A stretch of DNA of 64,000 nt from G963665185 sp049723905 (lineage in GTDB: Bacteria; Desulfobacterota; Desulfovibrionia; Desulfovibrionales; Desulfovibrionaceae), in the NCBI RefSeq assembly GCF_049723905.1, contig NZ_JBJKFD010000001.1:3410001-3474000 (forward strand), written 5' to 3'. Shown piece after piece: positions 26,496-35,831 of the stretch (position 1 is the first letter of the stretch; every line of letters starts with the position of its first letter). Position numbers and translations under genes: made by a program. The notes beneath the pieces are model-generated. The model had not been told where the DNA came from and did no database searches. It was given only the letters and a program-made list of their open reading frames with translations.

Positions 26496-28234
26496 GAGAC
26501 GCGGTTCGCTATGTTCCATGATCTGATTTGTTCCTGATTTTTCCATGCATTGCAGTAATGACTGCCATTTTTCAGCAGGGAGGAGTGGGTGCCGTGTTCT
26601 GCGATTTTTCCGTCGCGCAGCACCAGAATCTGATGAGCTTGACGGATGGTGGATAGACGGTGGGCGATAACCAGCAGCGTCTTGCCGCGCATGAGGTTGG
26701 TCAGACCTTGCTGCAAAAGCAGTTCGTTTTCCGGGTCGATGGATGCGGTTGCTTCGTCCAGAAGCAGGATGGGAGCGTTTTTGAGGATGGCGCGGGCAAT
26801 GGCTATGCGTTGGCGTTCGCCTCCGGAAAGGCGTGCCCCCTTTTCCCCCACGTTGGTGTGGTAGCCTTGTTTCAAAGCCATGATGAAATCGTGGCAGCAG
26901 GCCATGCGGGCAGCCTCCATGACTTCCTCGTCGGAGGCGTCCTGTCGTGCGAGCCGGATATTGTTCATCACCGTGTCATTAAAGAGGTAGACATCCTGAA
27001 AAACCACGCTGAAGAGACTGTAAAAGTCTTCCTGGGCAAAGGTGCGTATGTCCGTTTCCCCTATGCTGATGGTTCCGGAGGCCACGTCCCAGAAACGCAG
27101 CAGCAGGTTCAGGGTGGTTGTTTTACCGCCGCCCGATTCGCCCACCAGTGCGGTTACCGTGCCTTCGGGGACGTTGAAGGATATATCGCGCAGCACCGTC
27201 TTGTCGTCGTATGCGAAGCTGACGTGGTTGAATTCTATGGCATGCCCTTGGGGCGGAGTGTGCCCGGAAAAGCGGGGGAGGGGAGATTCGTAAAGGATGT
27301 CGGCAATGCGTTTGAGCGAGGCCATGACGTAGCGGAATTCGGCGATGAATACTCCGAAATCCTGTAATGGCTGGTAGAATTTGCCGCTGAAGAGCAGGAA
27401 GAACAGGAATACGCCCACGGTCATGGTTGTTCCGGCAACAAACCAGCTGCCCGCAAGGAGCATGAGCACGAACGAGGCGTCCAACATTGCCAGGAAAATC
27501 TGGCCCCGCAGCCCGAAGCGCGTTTCCATGGCAAGGGCCATGGTCCGGAAGCGTTTGTTTGCCTCGGCCCATGGGGTGAAGCGTTTTCCGGTCATATTGG
27601 CTGCTTTGAGTTCGCTGATGCCGTTGAGATATTCCAACAGGGTTTTGTCCGTGAGCGAGCGTGCCGCGATGTATCCTGGTGCTTCCCGGCCCAGTTCCCT
27701 GGCGGCATGGAAGACATACGGCAGTGTGCTGAGGGCCGAGACAACGACAATCAGCCCAAGGCGCATATCGGCGATGCACAGCATGGCTCCGTAGAGCCCC
27801 AGGATGATGAGCGAAGTGATGATCTCGTGCAGGTAGATGCAGAAGACGGCTTCGGCGTCGGACATGTCGTGCAGAAAACGGCCGCTGATGGCTGCGGTAT
27901 CGTTTTTTTTGAAAAAAGACAGCGGAAGCCTGCGCAGATGATTTGAAAGCTGCAACCTCAGCTCGGCCACCGAATCGTATCCGGCTTGAAGCGAAAATCG
28001 ATTGAGATGGATGGAGGCGATGTAGTAGCCCCATATGAGGACTGCCAACAGCAGACTATAGATGGTGACAGACTCTATGGTTGCTGTTCCACGCATCAGC
28101 GAAAGCAGCAGGAGGTAGACGACGACGTACAATGCGCCGAGAACAATCCCGACGCCCAGGTTCAACAGGCCGGAGCGGACGATGGGCCCCAGTTCTCCAA
28201 GTGTGAACCGGATCATTTTGAGCATGTTCAGCAT
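26492..28234 (-). CDS. ABC exporter-fold half-transporter, YbtQ-like
   Basis: This 580-residue protein has a six-helix ABC transmembrane domain (about 15-310) fused to an ATPase with Walker A GESGGGKTT, signature LSGGERQR, Walker B ILLLDEATASID and His in VIAHRLST. Paired half-transporters of this kind beside a FyuA-like receptor and an AraC regulator resemble Yersinia YbtP/YbtQ, which import ferric siderophore despite their exporter fold. The start at 28234 overlaps the previous gene by 7 nt and has a GGAG site. A role in metallophore uptake is inferred from context. Confidence 0.9.
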   Translation of the reverse strand: MLNMLKMIRFTLGELGPIVRSGLLNLGVGIVLGALYVVVYLLLLSLMRGTATIESVTIYSLLLAVLIWGYYIASIHLNRFSLQAGYDSVAELRLQLSNHLRRLPLSFFKKNDTAAISGRFLHDMSDAEAVFCIYLHEIITSLIILGLYGAMLCIADMRLGLIVVVSALSTLPYVFHAARELGREAPGYIAARSLTDKTLLEYLNGISELKAANMTGKRFTPWAEANKRFRTMALAMETRFGLRGQIFLAMLDASFVLMLLAGSWFVAGTTMTVGVFLFFLLFSGKFYQPLQDFGVFIAEFRYVMASLKRIADILYESPLPRFSGHTPPQGHAIEFNHVSFAYDDKTVLRDISFNVPEGTVTALVGESGGGKTTTLNLLLRFWDVASGTISIGETDIRTFAQEDFYSLFSVVFQDVYLFNDTVMNNIRLARQDASDEEVMEAARMACCHDFIMALKQGYHTNVGEKGARLSGGERQRIAIARAILKNAPILLLDEATASIDPENELLLQQGLTNLMRGKTLLVIAHRLSTIRQAHQILVLRDGKIAEHGTHSSLLKNGSHYCNAWKNQEQIRSWNIANRVS

Positions 28235-30057
28235 GCTGTCATCTCCTGTTCGATGGTGTCCTGAGCTGGATCGTCTTTGGGGGTGTTGCGGTGTTCATCA
28301 TCGGTGGCGATCATCCAGCTTCTGGACGTGGTGTAGGCTTCCCACATGCGTGTGTAGGTTCCGTTGTTTTTCAGCAAATCCTCGTGCCTGCCTGTTTCCA
28401 CGATACGCCCTTTGTCCAGCACTATGATGTTGTCGGCTCCGGCAATCGACGGCAGCCTGTGGGCGATGACAAGGACGTTTTTGTTCGAGAGGAAGCGTGA
28501 CAGTCCCTTTTGGATTGCGGCTTCGGATTCCGGGTCGGCAAAGGCGGTGGCTTCGTCCAGCAGCACGATGGGGGCGTTGCGCAGGGCCATGCGTGCCAAG
28601 GCGATTCGTTGGCGTTGCCCGCCGCTTAGGTGGACCTGTCCACCCGCGCCTATGTGGGTGTCGTATCCTTGGGGGAGGCCGGAGATGAATTCATGGCAGC
28701 CGACCATGTCCGCCGCTTTTTTGATGTCCTGCAGGGGGGCGTCCGGCATGCCGATGGCGATATTTTCCGCCACTGTTGCCGAGAATATGAACGGCTGTTG
28801 AAAGACCATTCCCATCACATGGGAGAGTTGTGGGCCGGAAAATTCCTGCAGGGGAATTCCGTCCACGCGGATGGTCCCTTCGGTGGCCTTTTCCATACCC
28901 GCAATGACGGCGGCAATAGTGCTTTTACCGGAGCCGCTGTGGCCTACAATGGCCGTTACCGTACCAGCCTGGGCCGAGAACGAAATGTCGTGCAGAACGG
29001 TTTTGCCTTCGTAGGCAACCGAAAGATGGTCGACGATGAGGTCGGGGGTGGTGACGTCGTCGGCTGTTCGTTCGCCACGGGATTCAGCGGGTGTGTCCAG
29101 CAGTTCCTTGATGTTGGTATACCCCATGATGGCCCTCCACAGGAGCGTCACGAAACGGACCAGTCGGGAGAGAGGGGCGAAGGAAGCCACGCCGAGCATC
29201 AGGAAAAGGACGATATTTTCAAAGGGCACGAGTCCGGCCAGATGGAGATAGGCCCCGGCAATGGCCAAAGCACCGAAGGACATGGTGGTCAGGGTTATGA
29301 AGACGACCCAGCGGCGGACGAAGACGTTCCGGGCCATGACTTGGATTTTTTTGAATTGGAGAATGGCTTTTTGCATGCGGGAGAACGAATCCGCGCTGCG
29401 GTTGAATATTTTGATGTCCGGCATTCCTTCCACAAATTCCACGGCATCGGCGTGAAGCATTTCCAGGGAATCGAGATAGTCCTGCGTCAATGAGGTTTTC
29501 TTCATCATGAGAGCAAGGCTTCCGGCGTGGCAGATTGCGGCTGCGGCTATGAGTGCCAGCATGATCAAGGCCAAAGGGGCGCTGACGAAGAACAATGCAA
29601 CGATAGTCACCACGGGCAGCAGGAGCGAGCCGACGCCGTCGGTAACATTGTGGGCAACAAAATTTTCCACCTGGTCCAGTTCATGGCCCAGGGTTTTTTT
29701 CAGGCCCCCGACGCTTTTTCCCGCGAACCAGTGCAACGGCAGTTTGCCGAGGTGCTCCAAGGCTGCGGCGCAAACTCCTGTATTCAGGGCAAAGGCGGCC
29801 CTGTGCGAAAGGTGGGACGAGGCTGTCCGGCATATGGTGTTTAGGACGATGGCGACCAGTGCAACGAGACAGGGCAGGACGGGCAACCCCGAAGCAGTGC
29901 CCTGCGACAGATACTGGCGGAGAATGAGCCAGGCCATGAATATCGGGACGGGATAGAGCAGGGCGGCGGCGCAGGCCAACAGAATCGAGCGGATGAGATC
30001 CGGCCAGGCTTCGGGGGCCATTGAAAACAGCCATCGGATAGGTTGGGTTCTAGTCAT
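28228..30057 (-). CDS. ABC exporter-fold half-transporter, YbtP-like
   Basis: The 609-residue protein is the first gene of the six-gene operon. It has a six-helix membrane domain and an ATPase with Walker A GHSGSGKST, signature LSGGQRQR, Walker B IVLLDEATAFAD and His in VIAHRLPS. The start at 30057 has an AGGAG site; the longer frame to 30318 crosses the Fur box and is not used. It is expected to pair with the downstream YbtQ-like protein as a heterodimer in the inner membrane. Confidence 0.9.
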   Translation of the reverse strand: MTRTQPIRWLFSMAPEAWPDLIRSILLACAAALLYPVPIFMAWLILRQYLSQGTASGLPVLPCLVALVAIVLNTICRTASSHLSHRAAFALNTGVCAAALEHLGKLPLHWFAGKSVGGLKKTLGHELDQVENFVAHNVTDGVGSLLLPVVTIVALFFVSAPLALIMLALIAAAAICHAGSLALMMKKTSLTQDYLDSLEMLHADAVEFVEGMPDIKIFNRSADSFSRMQKAILQFKKIQVMARNVFVRRWVVFITLTTMSFGALAIAGAYLHLAGLVPFENIVLFLMLGVASFAPLSRLVRFVTLLWRAIMGYTNIKELLDTPAESRGERTADDVTTPDLIVDHLSVAYEGKTVLHDISFSAQAGTVTAIVGHSGSGKSTIAAVIAGMEKATEGTIRVDGIPLQEFSGPQLSHVMGMVFQQPFIFSATVAENIAIGMPDAPLQDIKKAADMVGCHEFISGLPQGYDTHIGAGGQVHLSGGQRQRIALARMALRNAPIVLLDEATAFADPESEAAIQKGLSRFLSNKNVLVIAHRLPSIAGADNIIVLDKGRIVETGRHEDLLKNNGTYTRMWEAYTTSRSWMIATDDEHRNTPKDDPAQDTIEQEMTAC

Positions 30058-30349
30058 GCACACTCCTTGGAAAGCAAAATATTGCAGTGTGAATTCGGTG
30101 TATGTGGCAACTGGATTCGAGGCACTCTTCATGGAGCGTATAGCGGAAAACAGGGCGGATGTTTTTGTGAGGGGGAAATCGGGCATTCTTGAATTTGTTG
30201 CGAGTAAATTGGAAACGGAGGGACACGAAAGAGGATAATTTATGTTGCCTTCGGGAAGTGAAGTGGGTATTGGATAAACAATATATTGATAATGAATATC
30301 ATTATTATCTAAATGCAATATGTGTTTATAGACGACAGAGGAGGTCGCT
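30058..30349. other. divergent promoter region of the metallophore locus
   Basis: An AT-rich stretch without genes between the minus-strand operon and the AraC gene. It includes a strong Fur box and should hold promoters for both directions. AraC binding sites of the YbtA type are direct or inverted repeats and could lie here, but I could not define one. Confidence 0.65.
30287..30309. promoter_or_regulatory. Fur box
   Basis: TTGATAATGAATATCATTATTAT closely follows the Fur consensus GATAATGATAATCATTATC. It is nearly palindromic around AATAT. It sits 41 nt before the AraC-type gene and about 230 nt before the ABC operon, so iron plus Fur would shut both off. Confidence 0.85.
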
Positions 30350-31345
30350 ATGCAAGCCAGTTCTCAAGTAGCGATTTGCGATAAGATTTCCATGGGGCTG
30401 CGGCTGTCACAGGAATATCCGCTGCACGAAAAACCGGAAAAGCTCTATTTTGGTGGTGAAATGTTGTCTGGGGAGGGATTTATATTCAATCCGCTGCCGG
30501 GGTTTCATTTCGGTGCCTGCGGAGCGCTGAATGTTCATTCCCCTGTCACCAAATCGGTTCGCTGCGATCTCCCCATAGTCATTGCCTTTTTGGTCCTTGA
30601 CGGAAGCTTTAGCTACAAAATCAAGGGCGGGGGGGATGCCTTTACTGAAGTGCACAAGAACATGTTTTTGTTAGGCCGGTGCGGCGGCGTGGAAGTCGAT
30701 TTGTTTTTTCCCGCACAGGACAAGTACAGCCATATCGGTTTTATCGTGCAGGAATCATCCCTTGATGAGATCTTTGGGGAGAAGGCCGGCACGTCCTTGC
30801 GCGGCCTGCTGGACGAAACAATGGCCAAAAGTCCGGAAGACACCACTCTCCTTTCGGGAATTGCCTCTCCAGATGCAGTCAGCATTGCACGGCAGCTGCA
30901 TGAAATGCAGGGAGCCGGCCCTTTGGATCTGCTGTGCTGCCGCTGTACGGCGCTGCATTTTTTTGCGAAATTGTTCAGTCAGGCGGCCATGTCTGAAAAT
31001 GCCCCGCAGATTTTGCTGCACGAACAGGACAAACGTCGGCTGGCGGAACTCAAGGAAAACATAGAGAGCAATTTTTTGACCATCGGTTCCGCCGCTGAAG
31101 CCTGCACCACCATAGGCATGAGTTTTTCCAAGGCCAACAAGGCGTTTCGGGCGTTGTACTCAACAACAATTGCCCAGTACATTCAGTATTGCAAAATGTC
31201 ACATGCCTATTCCATGCTGGTGGCACGCAAGCTCAACGTCAGCGAATGCGCCTTCGAGGTGGGCTATTCAAATGTCAGCCATTTCATTTCCGCGTTCAAG
31301 AAACAGTACAATCTGACACCTAAGGCGGCCTCCCGGCTGGGGTGA
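30350..31345 (+). CDS. AraC-family regulator, YbtA/PchR-like
   Basis: This 331-residue regulator has a poorly conserved N-terminal ligand domain (about 1-225) and a C-terminal pair of helix-turn-helix motifs (about 235-331) with the AraC signature NVSECAFEVGYSNVSHFISAFKKQY. A GAGGAGG ribosome site precedes the ATG. PchR and YbtA bind ferric siderophore through the N-terminal domain and activate receptor and transporter genes. The divergent layout and Fur box fit the same logic: Fur opens the locus when iron is low and the AraC protein activates it when the metallophore is present. Confidence 0.9.
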   Translation: MQASSQVAICDKISMGLRLSQEYPLHEKPEKLYFGGEMLSGEGFIFNPLPGFHFGACGALNVHSPVTKSVRCDLPIVIAFLVLDGSFSYKIKGGGDAFTEVHKNMFLLGRCGGVEVDLFFPAQDKYSHIGFIVQESSLDEIFGEKAGTSLRGLLDETMAKSPEDTTLLSGIASPDAVSIARQLHEMQGAGPLDLLCCRCTALHFFAKLFSQAAMSENAPQILLHEQDKRRLAELKENIESNFLTIGSAAEACTTIGMSFSKANKAFRALYSTTIAQYIQYCKMSHAYSMLVARKLNVSECAFEVGYSNVSHFISAFKKQYNLTPKAASRLG

Positions 31346-31400
31346 CGGCCATAGAGCATTTTGTGTTCAGCCTGCGGTCAAGGTCCTGAAACGTGTTTTT

Positions 31401-31431
31401 CGGCCCGCTCGGTATACGGCGGGCCGTTTTT
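31401..31431 (+). terminator. rho-independent terminator
   Basis: CGGCCCGC (31401-31408) pairs with GCGGGCCG (31419-31426) and is followed by a run of T. It separates the AraC gene from the MATE gene. The next ~220 bases to 31653 hold no gene and should include a promoter for the MATE-receptor operon. Confidence 0.88.
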
Positions 31432-31653
31432 ATTGCCCTTTGCTTCTTTTTCCCACGACGTCCTGTGCAATTCCAGCGAACAGACCAGACCATAGAAGAA
31501 TCCTTTTCGGGAATGCAGCGAAAGCCGGTCATGAACGGGGGGGATGAAAAAATGGGGTAGTTTTGCGTCGAAATGCGTGGAGAACGGTGCTTCGGCTTTT
31601 GCTACGGTGCGTTGGCAAAAGTTACCGAATCCCCATGTTCCCTGGGAGGGAAA

Positions 31654-33051
31654 ATGTCCGCTATACAGGCTTTACGCTCGGAGACCCCCAAGCTCATCCC
31701 CCTTTTTCTACCTATTGTCGTTTCACAATACGCAAGCATAGCAAGCGGAGTTGTGGATTCCGCCATGGCTGGCAGTCTTGGAACTCTGGAGTTGGCCAGT
31801 ATCGCCGTGGGAGTGGCCGTGTGGGTGCCGTTTCAGGTGTTCATTCTGGGTATCATATACGGACTGGTTATTTTTGTTTCCCAGGCCTTTGGGGCTGATG
31901 ACAGGGGGAGCATCGACAATTTGACCCAGCAATCCCTGTATCTGGCTTTGCTAGTGGGGCCGTTGGCAGGGCTTGTCCTCTTTTTCGTTTCCGGGCACCT
32001 CGGGCTGCTCGGCGTACAGGAAGATGTGGCATCCCTTGCGGGACGTTATATCCGGGCAGAGGCATGGGGGCTACCTCTGGCCTGTCTTATGTTCACCCTG
32101 CGTTTCTACTGTGAAGGGCAAAAGGTGGTGGTACCCGTCACGGTTATGTCGGTCATCATTATCGGCGTGAAGGCCTTTTTCAACTACGGATTCATGTTCG
32201 GCAATCTGGGGATGCCGGAACTGGGCGTGGTGGGGTGCGGCATTGCCACGGTATGCACCAATTTTTGTTTTTTACTGATGCTTGCCGGGTATGTCTGCCT
32301 GAGCCCGCGTTTTGCCGGAAAACGGGTCTTTGCCACTTTGTACCGCCCGGACCCGGCTTCCTTTTTGCGTATTGCCAAAACCGGAGCGCCCATCGGGCTG
32401 TGCTTTACTTCGGAGTTTCTTGTTTTTTCCGTCATGACCATGTTCATCAGCCGTGAAGGTGCAGCGGCAGCGGCTGCACATCAGGTTGCCTTCAACTGCA
32501 TGATTCTTTTTTTCAGCACTGCCGTGGCCTTTGCCGGGGCTGCCTGTATTCGTGTGGGCAATCTTTATGGAAGCGGCGACAAGGTGCCCTTGCGCACGTC
32601 GGTTTCCGGCATTCTTGTCATGAGCGTCATTATCGGCTGCGTGCTCATGGCAGGCATGGTGCTGAATGACGAGAAGCTGGTTTCCGCATTCATCGATGAG
32701 GCCACCGTGATTCCGCTGGCAGTTGCCATTTTGCATGTGGCGGCGTTTTTCCAGATTGTGGACGCCATGCAGGTAAGCCTGAACGGGGTTCTGCGGGGCA
32801 TAGGCGATGTGGGACTGCCCTTTGTTTTTACTACGGTCTCGTATTGGGCTGTGGGAATTCCCGCGGGCTACCTTTTTTCCGGCAGCCCACTGCCGTTCGG
32901 ATTTTTCCCGGTGGCCGACTTCGGGGTGGTTGGCTGGTGGATGGGCATCACTCTCGCACTTTTCATCACCACGCTGTTATTGGGTCTGCGCGTGCGCGCC
33001 ATGTTTTGGAACAGCAAGGGGCCTGTTGAGGCCTTGCAGCCTGCAACCTGA
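31654..33051 (+). CDS. MATE-family efflux transporter
   Basis: The ATG at 31654 follows GGGAGGG and gives 465 residues with twelve hydrophobic segments in two six-helix halves. The start PKLIPLFLPIVVSQYASIASGVVDSAMAG, the QAFGA motif and LNGVLRGIGDVGLPF are typical of NorM/DinF-type MATE exporters, which use Na+ or H+ gradients. Within this locus it takes the place that an MFS exporter such as YbtX holds in the yersiniabactin locus, so metallophore export is a fair guess. Confidence 0.9.
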   Translation: MSAIQALRSETPKLIPLFLPIVVSQYASIASGVVDSAMAGSLGTLELASIAVGVAVWVPFQVFILGIIYGLVIFVSQAFGADDRGSIDNLTQQSLYLALLVGPLAGLVLFFVSGHLGLLGVQEDVASLAGRYIRAEAWGLPLACLMFTLRFYCEGQKVVVPVTVMSVIIIGVKAFFNYGFMFGNLGMPELGVVGCGIATVCTNFCFLLMLAGYVCLSPRFAGKRVFATLYRPDPASFLRIAKTGAPIGLCFTSEFLVFSVMTMFISREGAAAAAAHQVAFNCMILFFSTAVAFAGAACIRVGNLYGSGDKVPLRTSVSGILVMSVIIGCVLMAGMVLNDEKLVSAFIDEATVIPLAVAILHVAAFFQIVDAMQVSLNGVLRGIGDVGLPFVFTTVSYWAVGIPAGYLFSGSPLPFGFFPVADFGVVGWWMGITLALFITTLLLGLRVRAMFWNSKGPVEALQPAT

Positions 33052-33166
33052 ATCAGATTATGCTTCCGGTTCGCTGTTTGGCAGCGGGAGCATGTTTTTG
33101 TTGATCCTGACATTCATATTCAACCTGCGCGTTCACGCAGACCATGTTCTGGAGGAGAAGGGGACG

Positions 33167-35302
33167 ATGAAAAAATACACGCTGTTCATATGTATGCTGG
33201 CCGGGATGATCATGTATCTCCTGGGGGGGGCATCTCTGGCCTTGGCCGAGGATTCTGGCCAAACACATTCTACAGCCGAGCAAGGCAATGATGTTTCCAC
33301 GTCACCTTCGAACCCGTACGCCCTGCCCCCTGTCGTGGTTACGGCAGACAAGCGGGAGTCCGAGGTGCAGGAAACGCCCATGGCCATTACCGTCTTATCC
33401 AGCCAGGACATTCAGGATGGCAGCATCTATACTATCGACGACGTGCTGCAGCGCATACCCAACCTGCAAGTGGGACATTTCTTCGGCGGTTCCTCTCTTA
33501 TGACCTTTCGCGGCATGCCAACAGCCACGGGGACCAACACCAACCCCTTGGTGATATACATTGATGGCGTGCCGGCGGACACGGTGCTCAACCTGGACGC
33601 CAACCTGATGGACATCGAACGTGTCGAGGTTCTGCGCGGGGCGCAAAGCGTCATCTACGGCAAAAACACGCTGGGCGGCATCATCAACATCATTACCAAA
33701 AAGCCGGACAACAACTTTGCAGGTAATGTTTTTGCTCGGGTTGAATCGTACGGATCGTATGCTGGCGGTGCATCCATAAGAGGCCCCATTAAGGAAGATC
33801 TGCTCTACTTTTCCCTTTCCGCCATGCATGAGTACAACTACGGGTTTATGGACAATCCCAACTCGAATGACCGTGACAGCCTGCAGACGGACCGCGTCAA
33901 GGGGCAGTTACGACTTACGCCCACCAATAAATCGGAGTTTGCCCTGTTGTTTGACTACACAGTGGCCAACGAGGATATGCCTCCCTACACTTTGGGCGAC
34001 AGCGTGGGCATGACATCCCATGCCGCATCCAGCGATTACGACGATTCCGACGTGTTCAATGTCGCGCTTTCCGGAAAAATGCAGTTTGCTCCCCTGACCT
34101 TTGAGAGCATCACCACGGCCAGGATCGAAAATCAGGACTATGCGTTCGATATGAATAACATCATGCCGGGGTATTTTTTAAGCGATGGGGGGAGGAAGGT
34201 CGCCCGTTCGGAGATCACACAGGAATTTCGGTTCCGCTCGCCCGATGAAGCGGAAGGCCTTATCTGGCTGGCAGGGGTTTTCGGCAGCTATACCGATCTT
34301 GATATGAAAAAGATTGAGCAGAAATACCAGCAGATGGGCCCGCTGCATCCGTATTTGAACCAGCCGTACCGCGAGTTCACACAGGATTTTGCCCCCTTTG
34401 GGCAGATAGAGATTCCCCTGGCGGACGAGTTTACCCTGACCACCGGGTTGCGTTGGCACTACACACATAAACGGGCCTCCATCAACTACGAGCCCAATGC
34501 CGACATGCAACTTATGGGGCAGACGCCCATGAGTACGCGCGAGACCGGAGAATGGGACGAGTTGCTCCCTCGTGTGAACCTGAAATGGCAGCCTACGGAC
34601 GACCATATGGTCTATGCCAGTGTCAGCCGGAGCTTCATCCCCGGTGGGTACAACTACGCCGCTACAGCCGCTTACGAGTTGACCTACGATTCGGAAACCG
34701 CCTGGAACTATGAACTTGGTGCCAAGACGTCCTGGTTTGGCGACCGTCTCATCGTGAACCCCGTGCTGTACTACATCCAGCTTGAGGATTTGCAGGTCAT
34801 GTCGTGGGATCCCAGTGCCGGTCTGTATACGGCCGATAATGCGGGCCGGGCTACTTCCTACGGTGCCGAACTGGACATTACCTATCGTATCCTGCCTTCC
34901 CTGGATGCAGAGTTTAGTGGTGGATACACCCATGCCAAGTATGACGAATACTCCAAGGAGACCATTACCGGCACCTCTGTTTACGATGATAATTGGATAC
35001 CCAACACGCCGCGGTTCTCCGCCATGGCCGCTCTGCAATATCGGCATGAACGTGGCTTCTTTGCACGGGGAGAGGTTTTTTACACCGACAAGATGTATTG
35101 GGACGACGCCAACGACTACGCGCGTAACGACGTTACGACCGTCAACCTCCGCGTCGGCTACGAAATGGATGACTTTGACGTGTACCTGTACGCCAAGAAC
35201 CTCTTTGACGAGCGCTACCAGCAGTACTTTTCGTCCGCCAATAAAATCGGATTCACTGCGCAGCCGCAGACGTTCGGTTTGGAAGCAAGGTACAGGTTTT
35301 GA
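33167..35302 (+). CDS. TonB-dependent outer-membrane receptor, FyuA-like
   Basis: The ATG at 33167 follows GGAGGAGAAGGGG and gives 711 residues. A signal peptide ends near ALA-ED (residue 27). A TonB box-like PPVVVTADK is followed by a plug (about 55-165) with ERVEVLRGAQSVIYGKNTLGGIINIITKKP, then a barrel ending in LEARYRF. Segments such as VSRSFIPGGYNYAATAAYELTYDSE and the repeated NYELGAKTSWFGD region resemble the yersiniabactin/pesticin receptor FyuA. Unlike the receptor at 11 kb it lacks an STN domain. It is the probable outer-membrane entry for the metallophore handled by the YbtPQ-like pair. Confidence 0.92.
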   Translation: MKKYTLFICMLAGMIMYLLGGASLALAEDSGQTHSTAEQGNDVSTSPSNPYALPPVVVTADKRESEVQETPMAITVLSSQDIQDGSIYTIDDVLQRIPNLQVGHFFGGSSLMTFRGMPTATGTNTNPLVIYIDGVPADTVLNLDANLMDIERVEVLRGAQSVIYGKNTLGGIINIITKKPDNNFAGNVFARVESYGSYAGGASIRGPIKEDLLYFSLSAMHEYNYGFMDNPNSNDRDSLQTDRVKGQLRLTPTNKSEFALLFDYTVANEDMPPYTLGDSVGMTSHAASSDYDDSDVFNVALSGKMQFAPLTFESITTARIENQDYAFDMNNIMPGYFLSDGGRKVARSEITQEFRFRSPDEAEGLIWLAGVFGSYTDLDMKKIEQKYQQMGPLHPYLNQPYREFTQDFAPFGQIEIPLADEFTLTTGLRWHYTHKRASINYEPNADMQLMGQTPMSTRETGEWDELLPRVNLKWQPTDDHMVYASVSRSFIPGGYNYAATAAYELTYDSETAWNYELGAKTSWFGDRLIVNPVLYYIQLEDLQVMSWDPSAGLYTADNAGRATSYGAELDITYRILPSLDAEFSGGYTHAKYDEYSKETITGTSVYDDNWIPNTPRFSAMAALQYRHERGFFARGEVFYTDKMYWDDANDYARNDVTTVNLRVGYEMDDFDVYLYAKNLFDERYQQYFSSANKIGFTAQPQTFGLEARYRF

Positions 35303-35367
35303 CGTGGGCCTTCCCTTACGAACGATTTGCTTTCGTTTACCCTTAGCTACAAATCAGGATGGTTAAT

Positions 35368-35715
35368 ATGTTTCAGAGCGATTCCTACCATTGCTATTAT
35401 ATGGATCATTCCTTTTTTGACGCCCGCCAGATTGGCAGCATCTATTCACAGTTGGCCGGAGTTTGTTCTGAAAACAAAGATGAGGACGGCCTGATTTTAT
35501 CAACCTGCCAGCGCATCGAGGTGTATTCCGCTTCGGAGGGGAATCCGCTTTCTTCGCTTGAACTGCCGTTTCAGCATGACTCGGGAAAAGATTCTGTGAA
35601 GAAACGGCTGCTTTCCATCTGCTGCGGCATTGAATCCCAGATCCTGGGCGAGAAGAACATCTACTATCAGGTGCGCAATGCCTGCTCCTCTTCGGAGGAG
35701 CAGGTCGCAATATGA
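35368..35715 (+). CDS. free-standing glutamyl-tRNA reductase N-terminal catalytic domain
   Basis: The 115-residue protein (ATG at 35368, AGGA 8 nt upstream) matches only the first part of glutamyl-tRNA reductase (HemA). GLILSTCQRIEVYS at about 41-54 corresponds to the catalytic VLSTCNRTELY stretch, with Cys47 at the place of the nucleophile (Cys50 in E. coli HemA), and CCGIESQILGEKNIYYQVRNA at about 86-106 corresponds to the [20 protein letters not shown] region. The NADPH-binding and dimerisation domains are absent; the frame ends nine residues later, over a UUCG hairpin. It lies between the FyuA-like receptor and the OprM-like gene, on the same strand. It could be a degraded hemA piece or a specialised Glu-tRNA-binding or thioester-forming protein. 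Confidence 0.75.
   Translation: MFQSDSYHCYYMDHSFFDARQIGSIYSQLAGVCSENKDEDGLILSTCQRIEVYSASEGNPLSSLELPFQHDSGKDSVKKRLLSICCGIESQILGEKNIYYQVRNACSSSEEQVAI
35681..35704 (+). terminator. 10-bp hairpin with TTCG loop at the end of the GluTR-like gene
   Basis: CCTGCTCCTC (35681-35690), TTCG, GAGGAGCAGG (35695-35704) form a perfect, very stable stem with a UUCG tetraloop. There is no T-run, so it is either an mRNA-stabilising or attenuating element. It overlaps the last codons of the gene and provides its final Ser-rich residues. Confidence 0.6.
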
Positions 35716-35831
35716 CAGGTTCGGACTTTGTTTTGCCAACAGGATTGATCCCTTGGGGTTCTCTTTTGCGTATTGGCATGGAGCAGTGGAAGCAGACCAT
35801 AATATGCAGTAAGGGCTGGTGAGAGGTGGCA

